A stretch of DNA of 64,000 nt from Tsuneonella suprasediminis (lineage in GTDB: Bacteria; Pseudomonadota; Alphaproteobacteria; Sphingomonadales; Sphingomonadaceae): assembly GCF_003605755.1 (NCBI RefSeq), contig NZ_RAHJ01000020.1, positions 1 to 64,000 on the forward strand. The letters are read 5' to 3'. A program made the translations under genes and the position numbers. The notes below the pieces were generated by a model, which did no database searches, was not told where the DNA came from, and was given only the letters and a program-made list of their open reading frames with translations. Numbering within the stretch: the stretch's first letter is position 1; each line of letters begins with the position of its first letter. Shown one piece after another: positions 15,494 to 24,020 of this stretch.

Positions 15494-17199
15494 GGATTAC
15501 TCGCAGAAACGGGCAGATCATGGTCCGACGACTCAAAGTCCGTCGGTGGCCCACCCCTGAGCCCCCACCACGCCACGATCAAGCCGAATGCGACGACTGC
15601 CCATGTGTACCACAGCCCGGCATAAGCATTGCCGGTGGTGGCCACGATATAACTGGCGATCAGCGGCAGAAACCCGCCGAGATAACCCGCCCCGATGTGA
15701 TAGGGGATCGACATCGAGCTGTAGCGGATTTGCGGCGGGAACATTTCCGCCAGCAGGGCCGCCACCGATCCGTATGTCAGCGCAGACAGCATCCCCAGCC
15801 CGCAGATCAGCGCCACGATCCCGGCAAGCCGCGCGAATGGCGGAAACTGCGTCGAAAAATCGTAGCCGTTTTCTTCCAGCGCTTGCCTGACTGCCGCCTT
15901 GTGCGCGGCGGGATCGTTCCAGTCGATCTGCTTACTCCCGTCACCCAGCGGATAGAGCGTAAAACCAACCTGCATCGTCAGGTCGAGACGGCCTTGCGCC
16001 TGAGACGGATCGAACCCCGCCGGGGTGCCCACGATATCGTAAGGCACGCCCAGCGTTGTCAGATCCTGCAACAGTCGCCCGCATCGCGTGGTCTGAACAT
16101 CCGCGAACGGATCGTAGCTGCAATCGGCACCCGATACGATCACCGGTGCCTCTTCCGCAGCTTTACTCAATCCCGGATTGGCCAGCGCGCCGATCCCCCA
16201 GAAAATCGGGAACAGCAGCACCAGCGACAGCGCAGCGCCGATAATTATCGGCTTCTTCCGGCCCACTTTATCGGACCATTTGCCGACCAGCAGGTAGAAC
16301 CCCATCGAAATTGCCCCGGCGATCAGCATCACGATTTCGACGACCTGTTCATCCACCCGCATCGGCCCGCGCAGGAACGACAGGCCGGAAAAGAACGCGG
16401 TGTACCATATCGTCGTCAGCACCCCGGTGATGCCGAACAGCGCAACGAAAATCCGTTTCTTGTTGCCCGGATACGTGAAGCTTTCGACAAAGGGATTGCC
16501 TGCGGTTTCGCCCGCTTCCTTCATCGCGCGGAACACCGGGCTTTCGCTCAGTTTCAGGCGCATCCACAGCGAAATGCCCAGCAGGATCAGCGACAGCAGG
16601 AACGGTACACGCCAACCCCACGCTGCGAATTCCTCTGGCGGAATCGCCCAGCGGCAGACGATCACGACAATGATCGAAAGCACGAACCCGCCAACAACGC
16701 TCGCCTGAATGAAGCTGGTGTAATAGCCGCGTTTTTCCGGTGGCGCGTGTTCGGCCACATAGATCGCCGCACCGCCGTATTCGCCGCCCAGCGCCAGCCC
16801 TTGCAGTATACGGAACAGGATCACGATCGCCGGGGCGATCAGCCCGATCGTTTCCGCATTGGGCACCAGCCCGACCCCCGCGGTGGCGATCCCCATCAGC
16901 GTGACAGTGACCAGAAACGTATATTTGCGCCCCAGCCTGTCCCCCAGAAAGCCGAACAGGATCGCGCCCAGCGGGCGAAAGCCGAAGCCAACTGCAAACC
17001 CGGCCCATACCAGCAGCAATTGCAGCGTTTCGTTGCCAGACGGAAAAAACGCCTTGCCGATCAGCGCGGCCAAAGTCCCGTAAATGAAGAAATCATACCA
17101 TTCGAACACTGTCCCCGCCGATGAAGCGGCGATAACCAGCCGAATTTCCTTGGCGCTCGGTTCGTGATCGTGAACGTTCGCTGTTGCGCTGTCGCTCAT
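15490..17199 (-). CDS. MFS transporter, metabolite:H+ symporter type, with large insertion
   Basis: A 569-residue major facilitator. FEWYDFFIYGTLAALIGKAFFPSGN at the first helix, GDRLGRK in loop 2-3 and LALGGEYGGAAIYVAEHAPPEKRG are typical of the shikimate/proline/betaine/alpha-ketoglutarate MHS family. Residues about 342-455 form a hydrophilic insertion between two late helices, containing a Cys pair (CSYDPFADVQTTRC), which makes the protein roughly 120 residues longer than usual. The ATG at 17197-17199 is used because homology begins at MSDSATA. Coupled to alr by a 4-nt overlap. Substrate is unknown. Confidence 0.88.
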   Translation of the reverse strand: MSDSATANVHDHEPSAKEIRLVIAASSAGTVFEWYDFFIYGTLAALIGKAFFPSGNETLQLLLVWAGFAVGFGFRPLGAILFGFLGDRLGRKYTFLVTVTLMGIATAGVGLVPNAETIGLIAPAIVILFRILQGLALGGEYGGAAIYVAEHAPPEKRGYYTSFIQASVVGGFVLSIIVVIVCRWAIPPEEFAAWGWRVPFLLSLILLGISLWMRLKLSESPVFRAMKEAGETAGNPFVESFTYPGNKKRIFVALFGITGVLTTIWYTAFFSGLSFLRGPMRVDEQVVEIVMLIAGAISMGFYLLVGKWSDKVGRKKPIIIGAALSLVLLFPIFWGIGALANPGLSKAAEEAPVIVSGADCSYDPFADVQTTRCGRLLQDLTTLGVPYDIVGTPAGFDPSQAQGRLDLTMQVGFTLYPLGDGSKQIDWNDPAAHKAAVRQALEENGYDFSTQFPPFARLAGIVALICGLGMLSALTYGSVAALLAEMFPPQIRYSSMSIPYHIGAGYLGGFLPLIASYIVATTGNAYAGLWYTWAVVAFGLIVAWWGLRGGPPTDFESSDHDLPVSASNP

Positions 17200-17236
17200 T
17201 TCCGTTGTGGCTCCCCCTCTGAAGCAGAGGGATGGT

Positions 17237-17677
17237 TTAGCTGCGGGCAGGAAGCTTGGAAAGCGCGTCGTGCGCGGCGATCCACGGCAACAGGATCGCG
17301 CCATGCCGCCCCGGATAGGCGCGGGCGGGCTCCAGAATGGCCAGTTCGGGCCAGTCGGGCAACGGCCCTTCGTCCGCCAGCCACCGTTCGAACTCCGCCA
17401 GAGTCGCGGCGATATGCGACGCATCGCTGCCGACCGCCGCACGCGCGAACAGGGCTGCCGATGCCTGCCCCACTGCGCACGCGGCCACGCGCAGGCCCAG
17501 CCGTTCGATCCGCCCCGCCGAATCGCAGGCCAGACCCACAGACAGTGTGCTGCCGCAGGTGCGCGAGCGCGCCTCGCCAGACAGCGGCAGATCGGTGAGC
17601 AGCGGATACCCCGCCAGCGATACCGCCAAAGCCAACAGATCAGGGGTATAGAGCGCCCCGCCGCCCCGCGCCGTCAC
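17237..17677 (-). CDS. IscU/NifU-like iron-sulfur scaffold family protein
   Basis: A 146-residue protein resembling the NifU N-terminal/IscU domain: LYTPDLLALAVSLA, then RTCGSTLSVGL with the first Cys, and RVAACAVGQASAAL with the second Cys, matching the family pattern. The third conserved Cys of true scaffolds is not evident in the C-terminal part (LPDWPELAILEPARAYPGRHGAILLPWIA). It may therefore be a specialised relative rather than the main SUF scaffold. It lies 37 bp before the MFS gene and overlaps the preceding cvpA-like gene by 4 nt. Confidence 0.78.
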   Translation of the reverse strand: MTARGGGALYTPDLLALAVSLAGYPLLTDLPLSGEARSRTCGSTLSVGLACDSAGRIERLGLRVAACAVGQASAALFARAAVGSDASHIAATLAEFERWLADEGPLPDWPELAILEPARAYPGRHGAILLPWIAAHDALSKLPARS

Positions 17678-18255
17678 TGCTCGCCAGCATTGGTTTGCAG
17701 GTCGGCATCGGTTGTGGCGAGCGCTTCACGCCGTTCGGAAATCAGTTTCACCAGAGCATCGGCGCTCGAATTCACCAATGGATAGGTGCGCGCCTGGGTG
17801 ATCCAGTCGGGCCTGCCTGCCACGCCCCACACGGTATCGTAACCCAGCACCAGCAATGCAAAGGCGCATGTCACCACGATCCCGCCCTTGATCGCGCCGA
17901 AGCCAAATCCCAGCACCCGGTCGATCGGGCCGAGGAACGAAGAACGGCTCGATTCACCCATCCGGCCCGCGATCAGCTTCATCGCGGCATAAGGGATCAG
18001 CAACAGCAGCGCGAAAGCGAGCGTGGCCGCGCCGGTTGTAGTTTTAACATAGGGGAGGAGGAATTCGTACACCGGGGTGTGCAGAGTGTTGATCGCAACA
18101 ATCGCCAGTCCCCACGATACCAGCGACAGAACTTCCTGCACGAAACCGCGCAGGAAACCTCCGACAGCCGCCACGCCGACGACGATGAGGACAATGATAT
18201 CAAAACCGGTCATGCGATCGAAGTTCTGGTAAAGCTTATTCCATAACCCGGTCAA
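17674..18255 (-). CDS. CvpA family membrane protein
   Basis: A 193-residue inner-membrane protein with four predicted helices and the CvpA pattern. The first helix is FDIIVLIVVGVAAVGGFLRGFVQEVLSL, and GPIDRVLGFGFGAIKGGIVV is the conserved block near the last helix. Relatives support colicin V production or export and, more generally, envelope function. The gene is coupled by a 4-nt overlap to the IscU-like gene downstream and its start overlaps the end of radA by about 20 nt, so radA-cvpA-iscU-like form one transcriptional unit. Confidence 0.88.
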   Translation of the reverse strand: MTGLWNKLYQNFDRMTGFDIIVLIVVGVAAVGGFLRGFVQEVLSLVSWGLAIVAINTLHTPVYEFLLPYVKTTTGAATLAFALLLLIPYAAMKLIAGRMGESSRSSFLGPIDRVLGFGFGAIKGGIVVTCAFALLVLGYDTVWGVAGRPDWITQARTYPLVNSSADALVKLISERREALATTDADLQTNAGEQ

Positions 18256-19597
18256 CGAGGTTTGATAACTGCTTTATCCCCCGATACTTAAGCGCGGCTG
18301 AATCGGGTTCCACTTCGCCCGGTCCGCAGCCCAGCGAAAATCCCAGCTTGGCAGATTCGCGCAGCCGCAGCCCGGCATGGGCCACCGGCCGCACTTCGCC
18401 CGCCAGCGATACTTCGCCAAACCACACCGCCTGCCGCGCCAATGGCTTATCGGCCAGCGCCGATACCAGCGCAGCGGCAACCGCCAGATCCGCCGCCGGA
18501 TCGGACAGACGATAGCCACCTGCCACGTTCAGATAGACTTCGGCAGAGCTGAAATTCAGCCCGCAGCGCGATTCGAGCACTGCTAGCAACATCGCCAGCC
18601 TGCCGCTATCCCACCCCACCACCGCACGGCGCGGAGTGGCGCCCGACTGCAACCGCACGATCAGCGCCTGAATTTCCACCAGCACGGGCCGCGTCCCTTC
18701 CAGCGCGGGGAACACCGCGCTGCCGGCCAGCGGCTCCTCCCGCCCGGACAGGAACAGCATCGACGGGTTGGCGACTTCTTCCAGCCCGTCGCCCGCCATC
18801 GCGAACACGCCGATTTCGTCCACTGCGCCAAAGCGGTTTTTGAGCGCGCGCAGGATACGATACTGATGGCTGCGCTCTCCTTCGAAGCTCATCACCACAT
18901 CGACCATGTGTTCCAACACACGCGGCCCGGCAATCGTACCATCCTTGGTCACATGGCCGACCAGCACCAGCGCAACGCCGTTTTCCTTGGCATAACGGAT
19001 CAGTTCGAACGCACAACCGCGCACCTGACTGACTGTGCCCGGCGCGCCTTCAATCGTGTCCGAATGCATCGTCTGGATCGAATCGATCACCAGTAGGGCG
19101 GGCGGTTCACCCTGCCCCAGCGTAGTGAGGATATCGCGCACCGAAGTCGCCGCCGCCAGCCGGATCGGCGCATCCGACAGGCCCAGCCGCGCAGCCCGCA
19201 TCCGCACTTGCCCCGCGGCCTCTTCCCCGCTGACATAGACCGCTTGCGCGCCGCTGCGCGCGACAGTGGCGGCTGTTTGCAGCAGCAGCGTGGATTTGCC
19301 GATCCCCGGATCGCCGCCCATCAGCACCGCCGAACCCGGCACCAGCCCGCCACCCAGCGCGCGGTCGAATTCGGCCAGCCCGGTCGGTCGGCGCACCAAT
19401 GGTTCGGACGGCGCATCGAGTGCTTCGAACACCACCGCCCGGCCGCCGCTCGACAGATCGTGCTTCTGCGAAAACACCGTCGCGGGCACGTCTTCCGCCA
19501 GTGTATTCCACTCGGCACAATCGGGGCACTGCCCCTGCCAGCGATGACTGACAGAGCCGCAGGCCTGACACACGTAGCGCTTTTTCACTTTCGCCAT
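18236..19597 (-). CDS. radA: DNA repair protein RadA
   Basis: A 453-residue RecA-like ATPase that promotes branch migration in recombinational repair. The N-terminal zinc finger has Cys10, Cys13, Cys24 and Cys27. Walker A is GGDPGIGKST and the RadA-specific KNRFG motif reads LKNRFGAVDEIGVF. A Lon-protease-like C-terminal domain (RRAVVGWDSGRLAMLLAVLE...EVYLNVAGGYR) completes the family layout. The start at 19595-19597 is where similarity begins (MAKVKKRYVC). It is divergent from the patatin-like gene, with 71 bp between the starts. Confidence 0.95.
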   Translation of the reverse strand: MAKVKKRYVCQACGSVSHRWQGQCPDCAEWNTLAEDVPATVFSQKHDLSSGGRAVVFEALDAPSEPLVRRPTGLAEFDRALGGGLVPGSAVLMGGDPGIGKSTLLLQTAATVARSGAQAVYVSGEEAAGQVRMRAARLGLSDAPIRLAAATSVRDILTTLGQGEPPALLVIDSIQTMHSDTIEGAPGTVSQVRGCAFELIRYAKENGVALVLVGHVTKDGTIAGPRVLEHMVDVVMSFEGERSHQYRILRALKNRFGAVDEIGVFAMAGDGLEEVANPSMLFLSGREEPLAGSAVFPALEGTRPVLVEIQALIVRLQSGATPRRAVVGWDSGRLAMLLAVLESRCGLNFSSAEVYLNVAGGYRLSDPAADLAVAAALVSALADKPLARQAVWFGEVSLAGEVRPVAHAGLRLRESAKLGFSLGCGPGEVEPDSAALKYRGIKQLSNLVDRVME

Positions 19598-19668
19598 AGC
19601 GCGCGCATAAACAGAACATTTGTGGAACGCAATTGCCTTGGGCGCATTTGCCCGCCACAATCGCCCCG

Positions 19669-21981
19669 ATGCACCACAAGGAACTCAGAATTGCATTAGT
19701 CTGCTATGGCGGGGTCAGCCTGGCGGTGTACATGCACGGCGTTACGAAAGAGATCTGGCACCTCGCCCGCGCAAGCCGGGCGTTCCTTGGCGGCAAGGAT
19801 ACCGACGGGGTGCAGGCGGTCTATCGCGACCTGCTGACCGCTGTCGAGCAACAGCACGAGCAACGCCTGCGGGTGCTGCCCGACATCCTCACCGGAGCGA
19901 GCGCGGGCGGAATCAACGCGGTGTTTCTGGCGCAGGCGATCCATTCCGGGCAGAGCCTCGAACCGCTGACCGAGCTGTGGCTGGAAACGGCGGACGTCGA
20001 TAAACTCGTCGCACCGGAAGCATTGCCGGGCTGGCGCTTCGCCAAATTCTGGGCGCAGCCATTCGTGCGCTGGGTGCTCAGCCGCCCCGGCAACGCCGTG
20101 TCCGAAAGCGTCGCGCCCGAAACCCGCACCGAAGTGCGGCGCAAAGTCTCGCGCCTGATCCGCGGTCGCTGGTTCGAACCGCCGTTTTCGGGGATCGGTT
20201 TCTCTCAACTGCTGCGCGATGCGCTATCCGCGATGGCGGCGGCCCCGGCGGAAGAGCCATTATTGCCGCGTGGCCATCCGATCGATCTGATGGTGACCGC
20301 GACCGATTTTCGCGGCTATCTCTCGCTGCTGCGCCTGCACAGCCCGCCGGTTGTGGAAGAGAGCGAGCATCGCATGCCGATCTCTTTCCGCGTCCGAACG
20401 CCGGGCGATGCCGGGCACTCGCTGGCCGATCCGCTGGAACTGACGCTGGCCGCGCGGGCGACCGCCAGTTTCCCCGGCGCGTTCCCTCCATTGCGGCTGG
20501 AGGAAATCGACGAACTGGCGAAACGCACCGGGCAGGAATGGCGCGGCCGCGATGCTTTTCTCGAACGGATCATGCCGATCCATGTGCGACAGGGGAATAG
20601 CGAGCATGTCTCGCTGATCGATGGATCGGTGCTGGTCAACGCACCGTTCAAAGGGGCGATAGACGCGCTGCCCGCTCGCCCCGCGCAGCGCGAGGTGGAC
20701 CGCCGCTTTGTCTATGTCGATCCGCGCCCCGACCGGTTTGGATCGCTGGAAGAGCGGATCGACCGCCCGGTCGGCTTCTTCGGGGCGATTTTCGGTTCGC
20801 TGTCGACTATCCCGCGCGAACAGCCGATCCGCGACAATCTGGAAGCGATCGAGGAACAATCGCGCGAAGCGCTGCGTATCCGCCGGATTATCTCCGGCCT
20901 GCGCCCCGAAGTGGAGGCGGCAGTTGAAAAACTGTTCGGCAAAACCCTGTTCTTCAGCCGCCCGACCCCCAAACGCCTCGCCGCATGGCGGGCCAGGGCG
21001 CAGCAGGCCGCTGCCGAACAGGCGGGTTATGCCTTCAGCTCTTATGCTCAGGCGAAACGGTCGGGAATTATCGAGACGCTGGGGCACATGGTGTACGATG
21101 CCGCTCCGTCGCTGAAGCTGCCGGGGCCGGAACCGGTGATTGCCCGGCTGCGCGATGAATTCATGGCCCGCGGTCTGGGCACCCTGTCCTACCCCGTCGG
21201 GGGTGCCACGCCCGAAGCGATCACGTTCTTCCGCGCGCACGACCTCGCCTTCCGTGTGCGCCGCCTGCGCCTGCTCGCCCGCCGCCTTTCGCGGGAATGG
21301 GAAGCCGACCCCGATATGCCGGACGATGCGCTGCAATCTGCGCGGGAAGCGATCTACGAAATCCTCGCGCTTTATTTTGCGCGCGAAGACATGGCCCCGC
21401 TCGGCGGCGATTTCGCGGCGCTCGCGGCCAATGTGATGCAGGAACCGGGCGCTGTGATCGATGCGTTGGCAGCGCAGCGGCTCTTGCCGGAAACCGATGT
21501 TAAGGCAGAAGAAATGCTCTGCGCCGCGCTGGATGCGATGCCCAAGGAGCTACGGCGGCGCATCCTGCTCGCTTACCTCGGCTTCCCGTTCTACGACGTG
21601 GCGACGCTGCACCTTTTGCGTAACGAGGGGCTGACGGAATTCGATGCTGTGAAAGTCGACCGGATCAGCCCGGACGACGCCCGCTCGATCCGCTCCGGCG
21701 GAACACGGGCGACTTTGCGCGGGACCGAGTTCTATAATTTCGGCGCGTTTTTCTCCCGCGCATACCGCGAAAACGATTACCTGTGGGGGCGCCTGCACGG
21801 GGCCGAACGGATGATCGATCTGGTCTGTTCGACAGTCGACGGATTTGCCGATGGCGACTGCGCCACATTCAAAACCCGCGCCTTTCTGGCCATTCTTGAC
21901 GAGGAAGAAGGTCGCCTGAAAGCCAATCGCGGATTGGTGCAGCGGATCAGAGAAGAAGTGCTGGAACGCGCCGCGCGTTAG
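19669..21981 (+). CDS. Large patatin-like phospholipase family protein (DUF3376-type)
   Basis: A 770-residue protein whose first ~330 residues are a patatin-like acyl hydrolase. It has an N-terminal strand LRIALVCYGGVSLAVYMHG (oxyanion-hole glycines), the nucleophile elbow GASAGG with Ser78, and the catalytic Asp in LIDGSVLVNAPF. The family's long C-terminal half with predicted helices follows and ends EEDRLKANRG-like. No signal peptide or membrane span is evident, so it is probably cytoplasmic or peripheral. The ATG at 19669 is used because homology begins at HHKELRIAL. It should hydrolyse acyl ester bonds of lipids; substrate unknown. Confidence 0.85.
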   Translation: MHHKELRIALVCYGGVSLAVYMHGVTKEIWHLARASRAFLGGKDTDGVQAVYRDLLTAVEQQHEQRLRVLPDILTGASAGGINAVFLAQAIHSGQSLEPLTELWLETADVDKLVAPEALPGWRFAKFWAQPFVRWVLSRPGNAVSESVAPETRTEVRRKVSRLIRGRWFEPPFSGIGFSQLLRDALSAMAAAPAEEPLLPRGHPIDLMVTATDFRGYLSLLRLHSPPVVEESEHRMPISFRVRTPGDAGHSLADPLELTLAARATASFPGAFPPLRLEEIDELAKRTGQEWRGRDAFLERIMPIHVRQGNSEHVSLIDGSVLVNAPFKGAIDALPARPAQREVDRRFVYVDPRPDRFGSLEERIDRPVGFFGAIFGSLSTIPREQPIRDNLEAIEEQSREALRIRRIISGLRPEVEAAVEKLFGKTLFFSRPTPKRLAAWRARAQQAAAEQAGYAFSSYAQAKRSGIIETLGHMVYDAAPSLKLPGPEPVIARLRDEFMARGLGTLSYPVGGATPEAITFFRAHDLAFRVRRLRLLARRLSREWEADPDMPDDALQSAREAIYEILALYFAREDMAPLGGDFAALAANVMQEPGAVIDALAAQRLLPETDVKAEEMLCAALDAMPKELRRRILLAYLGFPFYDVATLHLLRNEGLTEFDAVKVDRISPDDARSIRSGGTRATLRGTEFYNFGAFFSRAYRENDYLWGRLHGAERMIDLVCSTVDGFADGDCATFKTRAFLAILDEEEGRLKANRGLVQRIREEVLERAAR

Positions 21982-22009
21982 TGGTTCGGTAGGCCGCGCA
22001 GCACCGGCT

Positions 22010-22720
22010 GATCGGCCCGCGGCGCAGAACGCACCCCGCCCGCATCGCCGTGCAACGTCGCCCCGGACCTGATCCGGGACCCCGCTTTTCCTTCCAGCGC
22101 GGTGCGCGAAGAAGCTGGACCCCGGCTCGGAGGCCGGGGTGACGGTGGGGAAAGGGAGCATGGCGGGACATGGGCAGGATCAGGACTCCACTCCCCGTCC
22201 CCACCCTCGTCATTGCGAGGAGCGCAGCGACATGGCAATCCACGGGCCGCCGGTTGCCTCTGCCACAATCGCTACGACGGGCGAGACTGTCCCACCATTG
22301 CTTACTTCACTGCATTCGCAATGACGAACAGGTGGATGGCGCAGGCGGCGCGTTAAAAGGTGTGCATGCAGAGGATGGATCAGGCCCGGCAGATCGGCCC
22401 GCGGCGCAGAACGCGCCCCGCCCGCATCGCCGTGCAACGTCGCCCCGGACCTGATCCGGGGCCCCGCTTTACCTTCCAGTGCGGTGCACGAAGAAGCTGG
22501 ACCCCGGCTCCGAGGCCAGGGTGACGGTGGGGAAAGGGAGCGCCGCACGGCATGGGCAGGATCAGGACTCCACTCCCCGTCCCCACCCTCGTCATTGCGA
22601 GGAGCGCAGCGACGTGGCAATCCACGGGCCGCCGGTTGCCTCTGCCACAATCGCTGCGACGGGCGGGACTGTCGCACCGTGAATTGCTTCACTGCGTTCG
22701 CAATGACGAACAGGTGGATG
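22010..22720. repeat. Two ~329-bp near-identical direct copies, 382-bp period, built of palindromic repeats
   Basis: Most of the 838-bp gap between the patatin gene and dnaJ is a direct duplication: copy 1 is 22010-22338 and copy 2 is 22392-22720, with few differences. Each copy contains CCCCGGACCTGATCCGGG, then GCTGGACCCCGGCTC with an inverted partner, then a full CGTCATTGCGAGGAG...CGCAATGACGA element (22206-22328 and 22588-22710). No gene was found; open frames across it are repeat translations. 22721-22819 has no recognised feature. Confidence 0.85.
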
Positions 22721-22819
22721 CGTGGGTGCAGCAACACACCGCCCCGACTGAGATTAGGGGCGGCGACCATCCGCGCGCGCGAATCGCACCGCTATGCAAT
22801 CCGCGCCGATGCCCGCGAT

Positions 22820-23953
22820 CTACCCGCCGAACGCTTCCTTCAACCGGTCGAAGAAACCGCGGCTTTCGGGGCATTCGTCCCCGGTTTCGGTCGCGCGGAA
22901 TTGTTCGAGCAGCTCTTTCTGTTCCTTGCTCAATCTGGTCGGAGTCTCGACCGCGATTTCGACCACCAGATCGCCGCGCCCGCGCCCTTGCAACACAGGC
23001 ATACCGCCGCCGCGCACGCGCAACTGCTTGCCCGACTGGATGCCCGCCGGAATCTTCACCGAACGGCTTTCCCCGCCAAGATCGGGAATTTCGAGCGTGT
23101 CGCCCAGTGCCGCAGTCGTGAAGCTGATTGGAATACGAGTGATCAGCGTGGTGCCTTCGCGGCTATACACCGAATGCTGGCGCACGTGGACGAAGATATA
23201 CAGGTCACCGGGAGGTGCGCCGCGCGGCCCCGCCTCGCCCTTGCCCGACAGGCGGATGCGCGTGCCGGTGTCGACGCCGGGGGGAATTTCCACGTCGATA
23301 GTCTGCGGCATATCGACCCGGCCTTCGCCGCGACAGGCCTTGCACGGGTCTTCGATCACTTCGCCGCGACCGTGGCAATTGGGGCATGGCCGTTCGACAA
23401 CGAAAAAGCCCTGCTTCGCCCGGACTTTGCCGATCCCGCCGCACAGATTGCACCCGCGTGTGCCGGTGCCGGGGGTTGCCCCCGACCCGTTGCAGGTATC
23501 GCAAGTCTGGCTGACTTCGATCTCTATCTGGCTGGTCTTGCCATGAAACGCCTCTTCCAGCGTGATTTCCATGTCATAGCGCAGATCGGCCCCACGGCGC
23601 GGTTGCTGTCGTGCAGCCCCGCCGCCACCGAAAGCCGAACCGAAGATCGTTTCGAAAATATCCCCGATGTCGCCGAAATCGCCCTGGCCGAAACCACCCG
23701 GCCCGCCGCCCATGCCGCCTTGCTGGAACGCAGCGTGGCCATAACGATCGTAGGCGGCACGTTTCTGCGGGTCTTTCAGCACTTCGTAGGCAGCCGAACA
23801 CGCCTTGAACTGCGCCTCTGCCTCAGCATCGCCCGGATTACGATCGGGGTGATACTTCATCGCCATCTTGCGATAGGCAGATTTGATCGTCCGATCATCC
23901 GCATCGCGGCTGACTTCGAGCAGTTCGTAAAAATCGATTTCAGTTGCTGACAT
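22820..23953 (-). CDS. dnaJ: Chaperone protein DnaJ
   Basis: A 377-residue Hsp40 co-chaperone of DnaK. The J domain (about 1-75) has the HPD motif in YHPDRNPGD. A Gly/Phe-rich segment follows, then the zinc-finger domain with four CxxC repeats (CDTCNGSG, CNLCGGIG, CPNCHGRG, CKACRGEG). The C-terminal substrate-binding and dimerisation domains complete it. It stimulates DnaK ATPase and delivers substrates. It lies 67 bp after dnaK on the same strand, with a strong hairpin in between, and is probably co-transcribed from the dnaK heat-shock promoter. Confidence 0.97.
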   Translation of the reverse strand: MSATEIDFYELLEVSRDADDRTIKSAYRKMAMKYHPDRNPGDAEAEAQFKACSAAYEVLKDPQKRAAYDRYGHAAFQQGGMGGGPGGFGQGDFGDIGDIFETIFGSAFGGGGAARQQPRRGADLRYDMEITLEEAFHGKTSQIEIEVSQTCDTCNGSGATPGTGTRGCNLCGGIGKVRAKQGFFVVERPCPNCHGRGEVIEDPCKACRGEGRVDMPQTIDVEIPPGVDTGTRIRLSGKGEAGPRGAPPGDLYIFVHVRQHSVYSREGTTLITRIPISFTTAALGDTLEIPDLGGESRSVKIPAGIQSGKQLRVRGGGMPVLQGRGRGDLVVEIAVETPTRLSKEQKELLEQFRATETGDECPESRGFFDRLKEAFGG

Positions 23954-23967
23954 GGGGCAAATCCCTA

Positions 23968-24000
23968 GCCGCCACCGATGCGGAGTGCACCGGCGGCGGC
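23968..24000 (-). promoter_or_regulatory. Strong stem-loop between dnaK and dnaJ
   Basis: In the minus-strand transcript GCCGCCGCCG pairs with CGGTGGCGGC (10 bp including one G-U) around a 13-nt loop. No T run follows, so it is not a classical terminator. It could act as partial attenuator, mRNA-processing site or 3'-end protection, giving more DnaK than DnaJ. Confidence 0.6.
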
Positions 24001-24020
24001 GAGGTTATCCATTATAGCGA

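Noticed and set aside
15484-17124. 546-residue plus-strand frame opposite the MHS transporter
   Set aside because: Gln/Arg-rich antisense translation; the minus-strand frame has clear transporter helices.
21982-22820. Several open frames of 60-200 residues before dnaJ
   Set aside because: All are translations of the palindromic repeats (RNDE, RSAATWQSTGR-type peptides).
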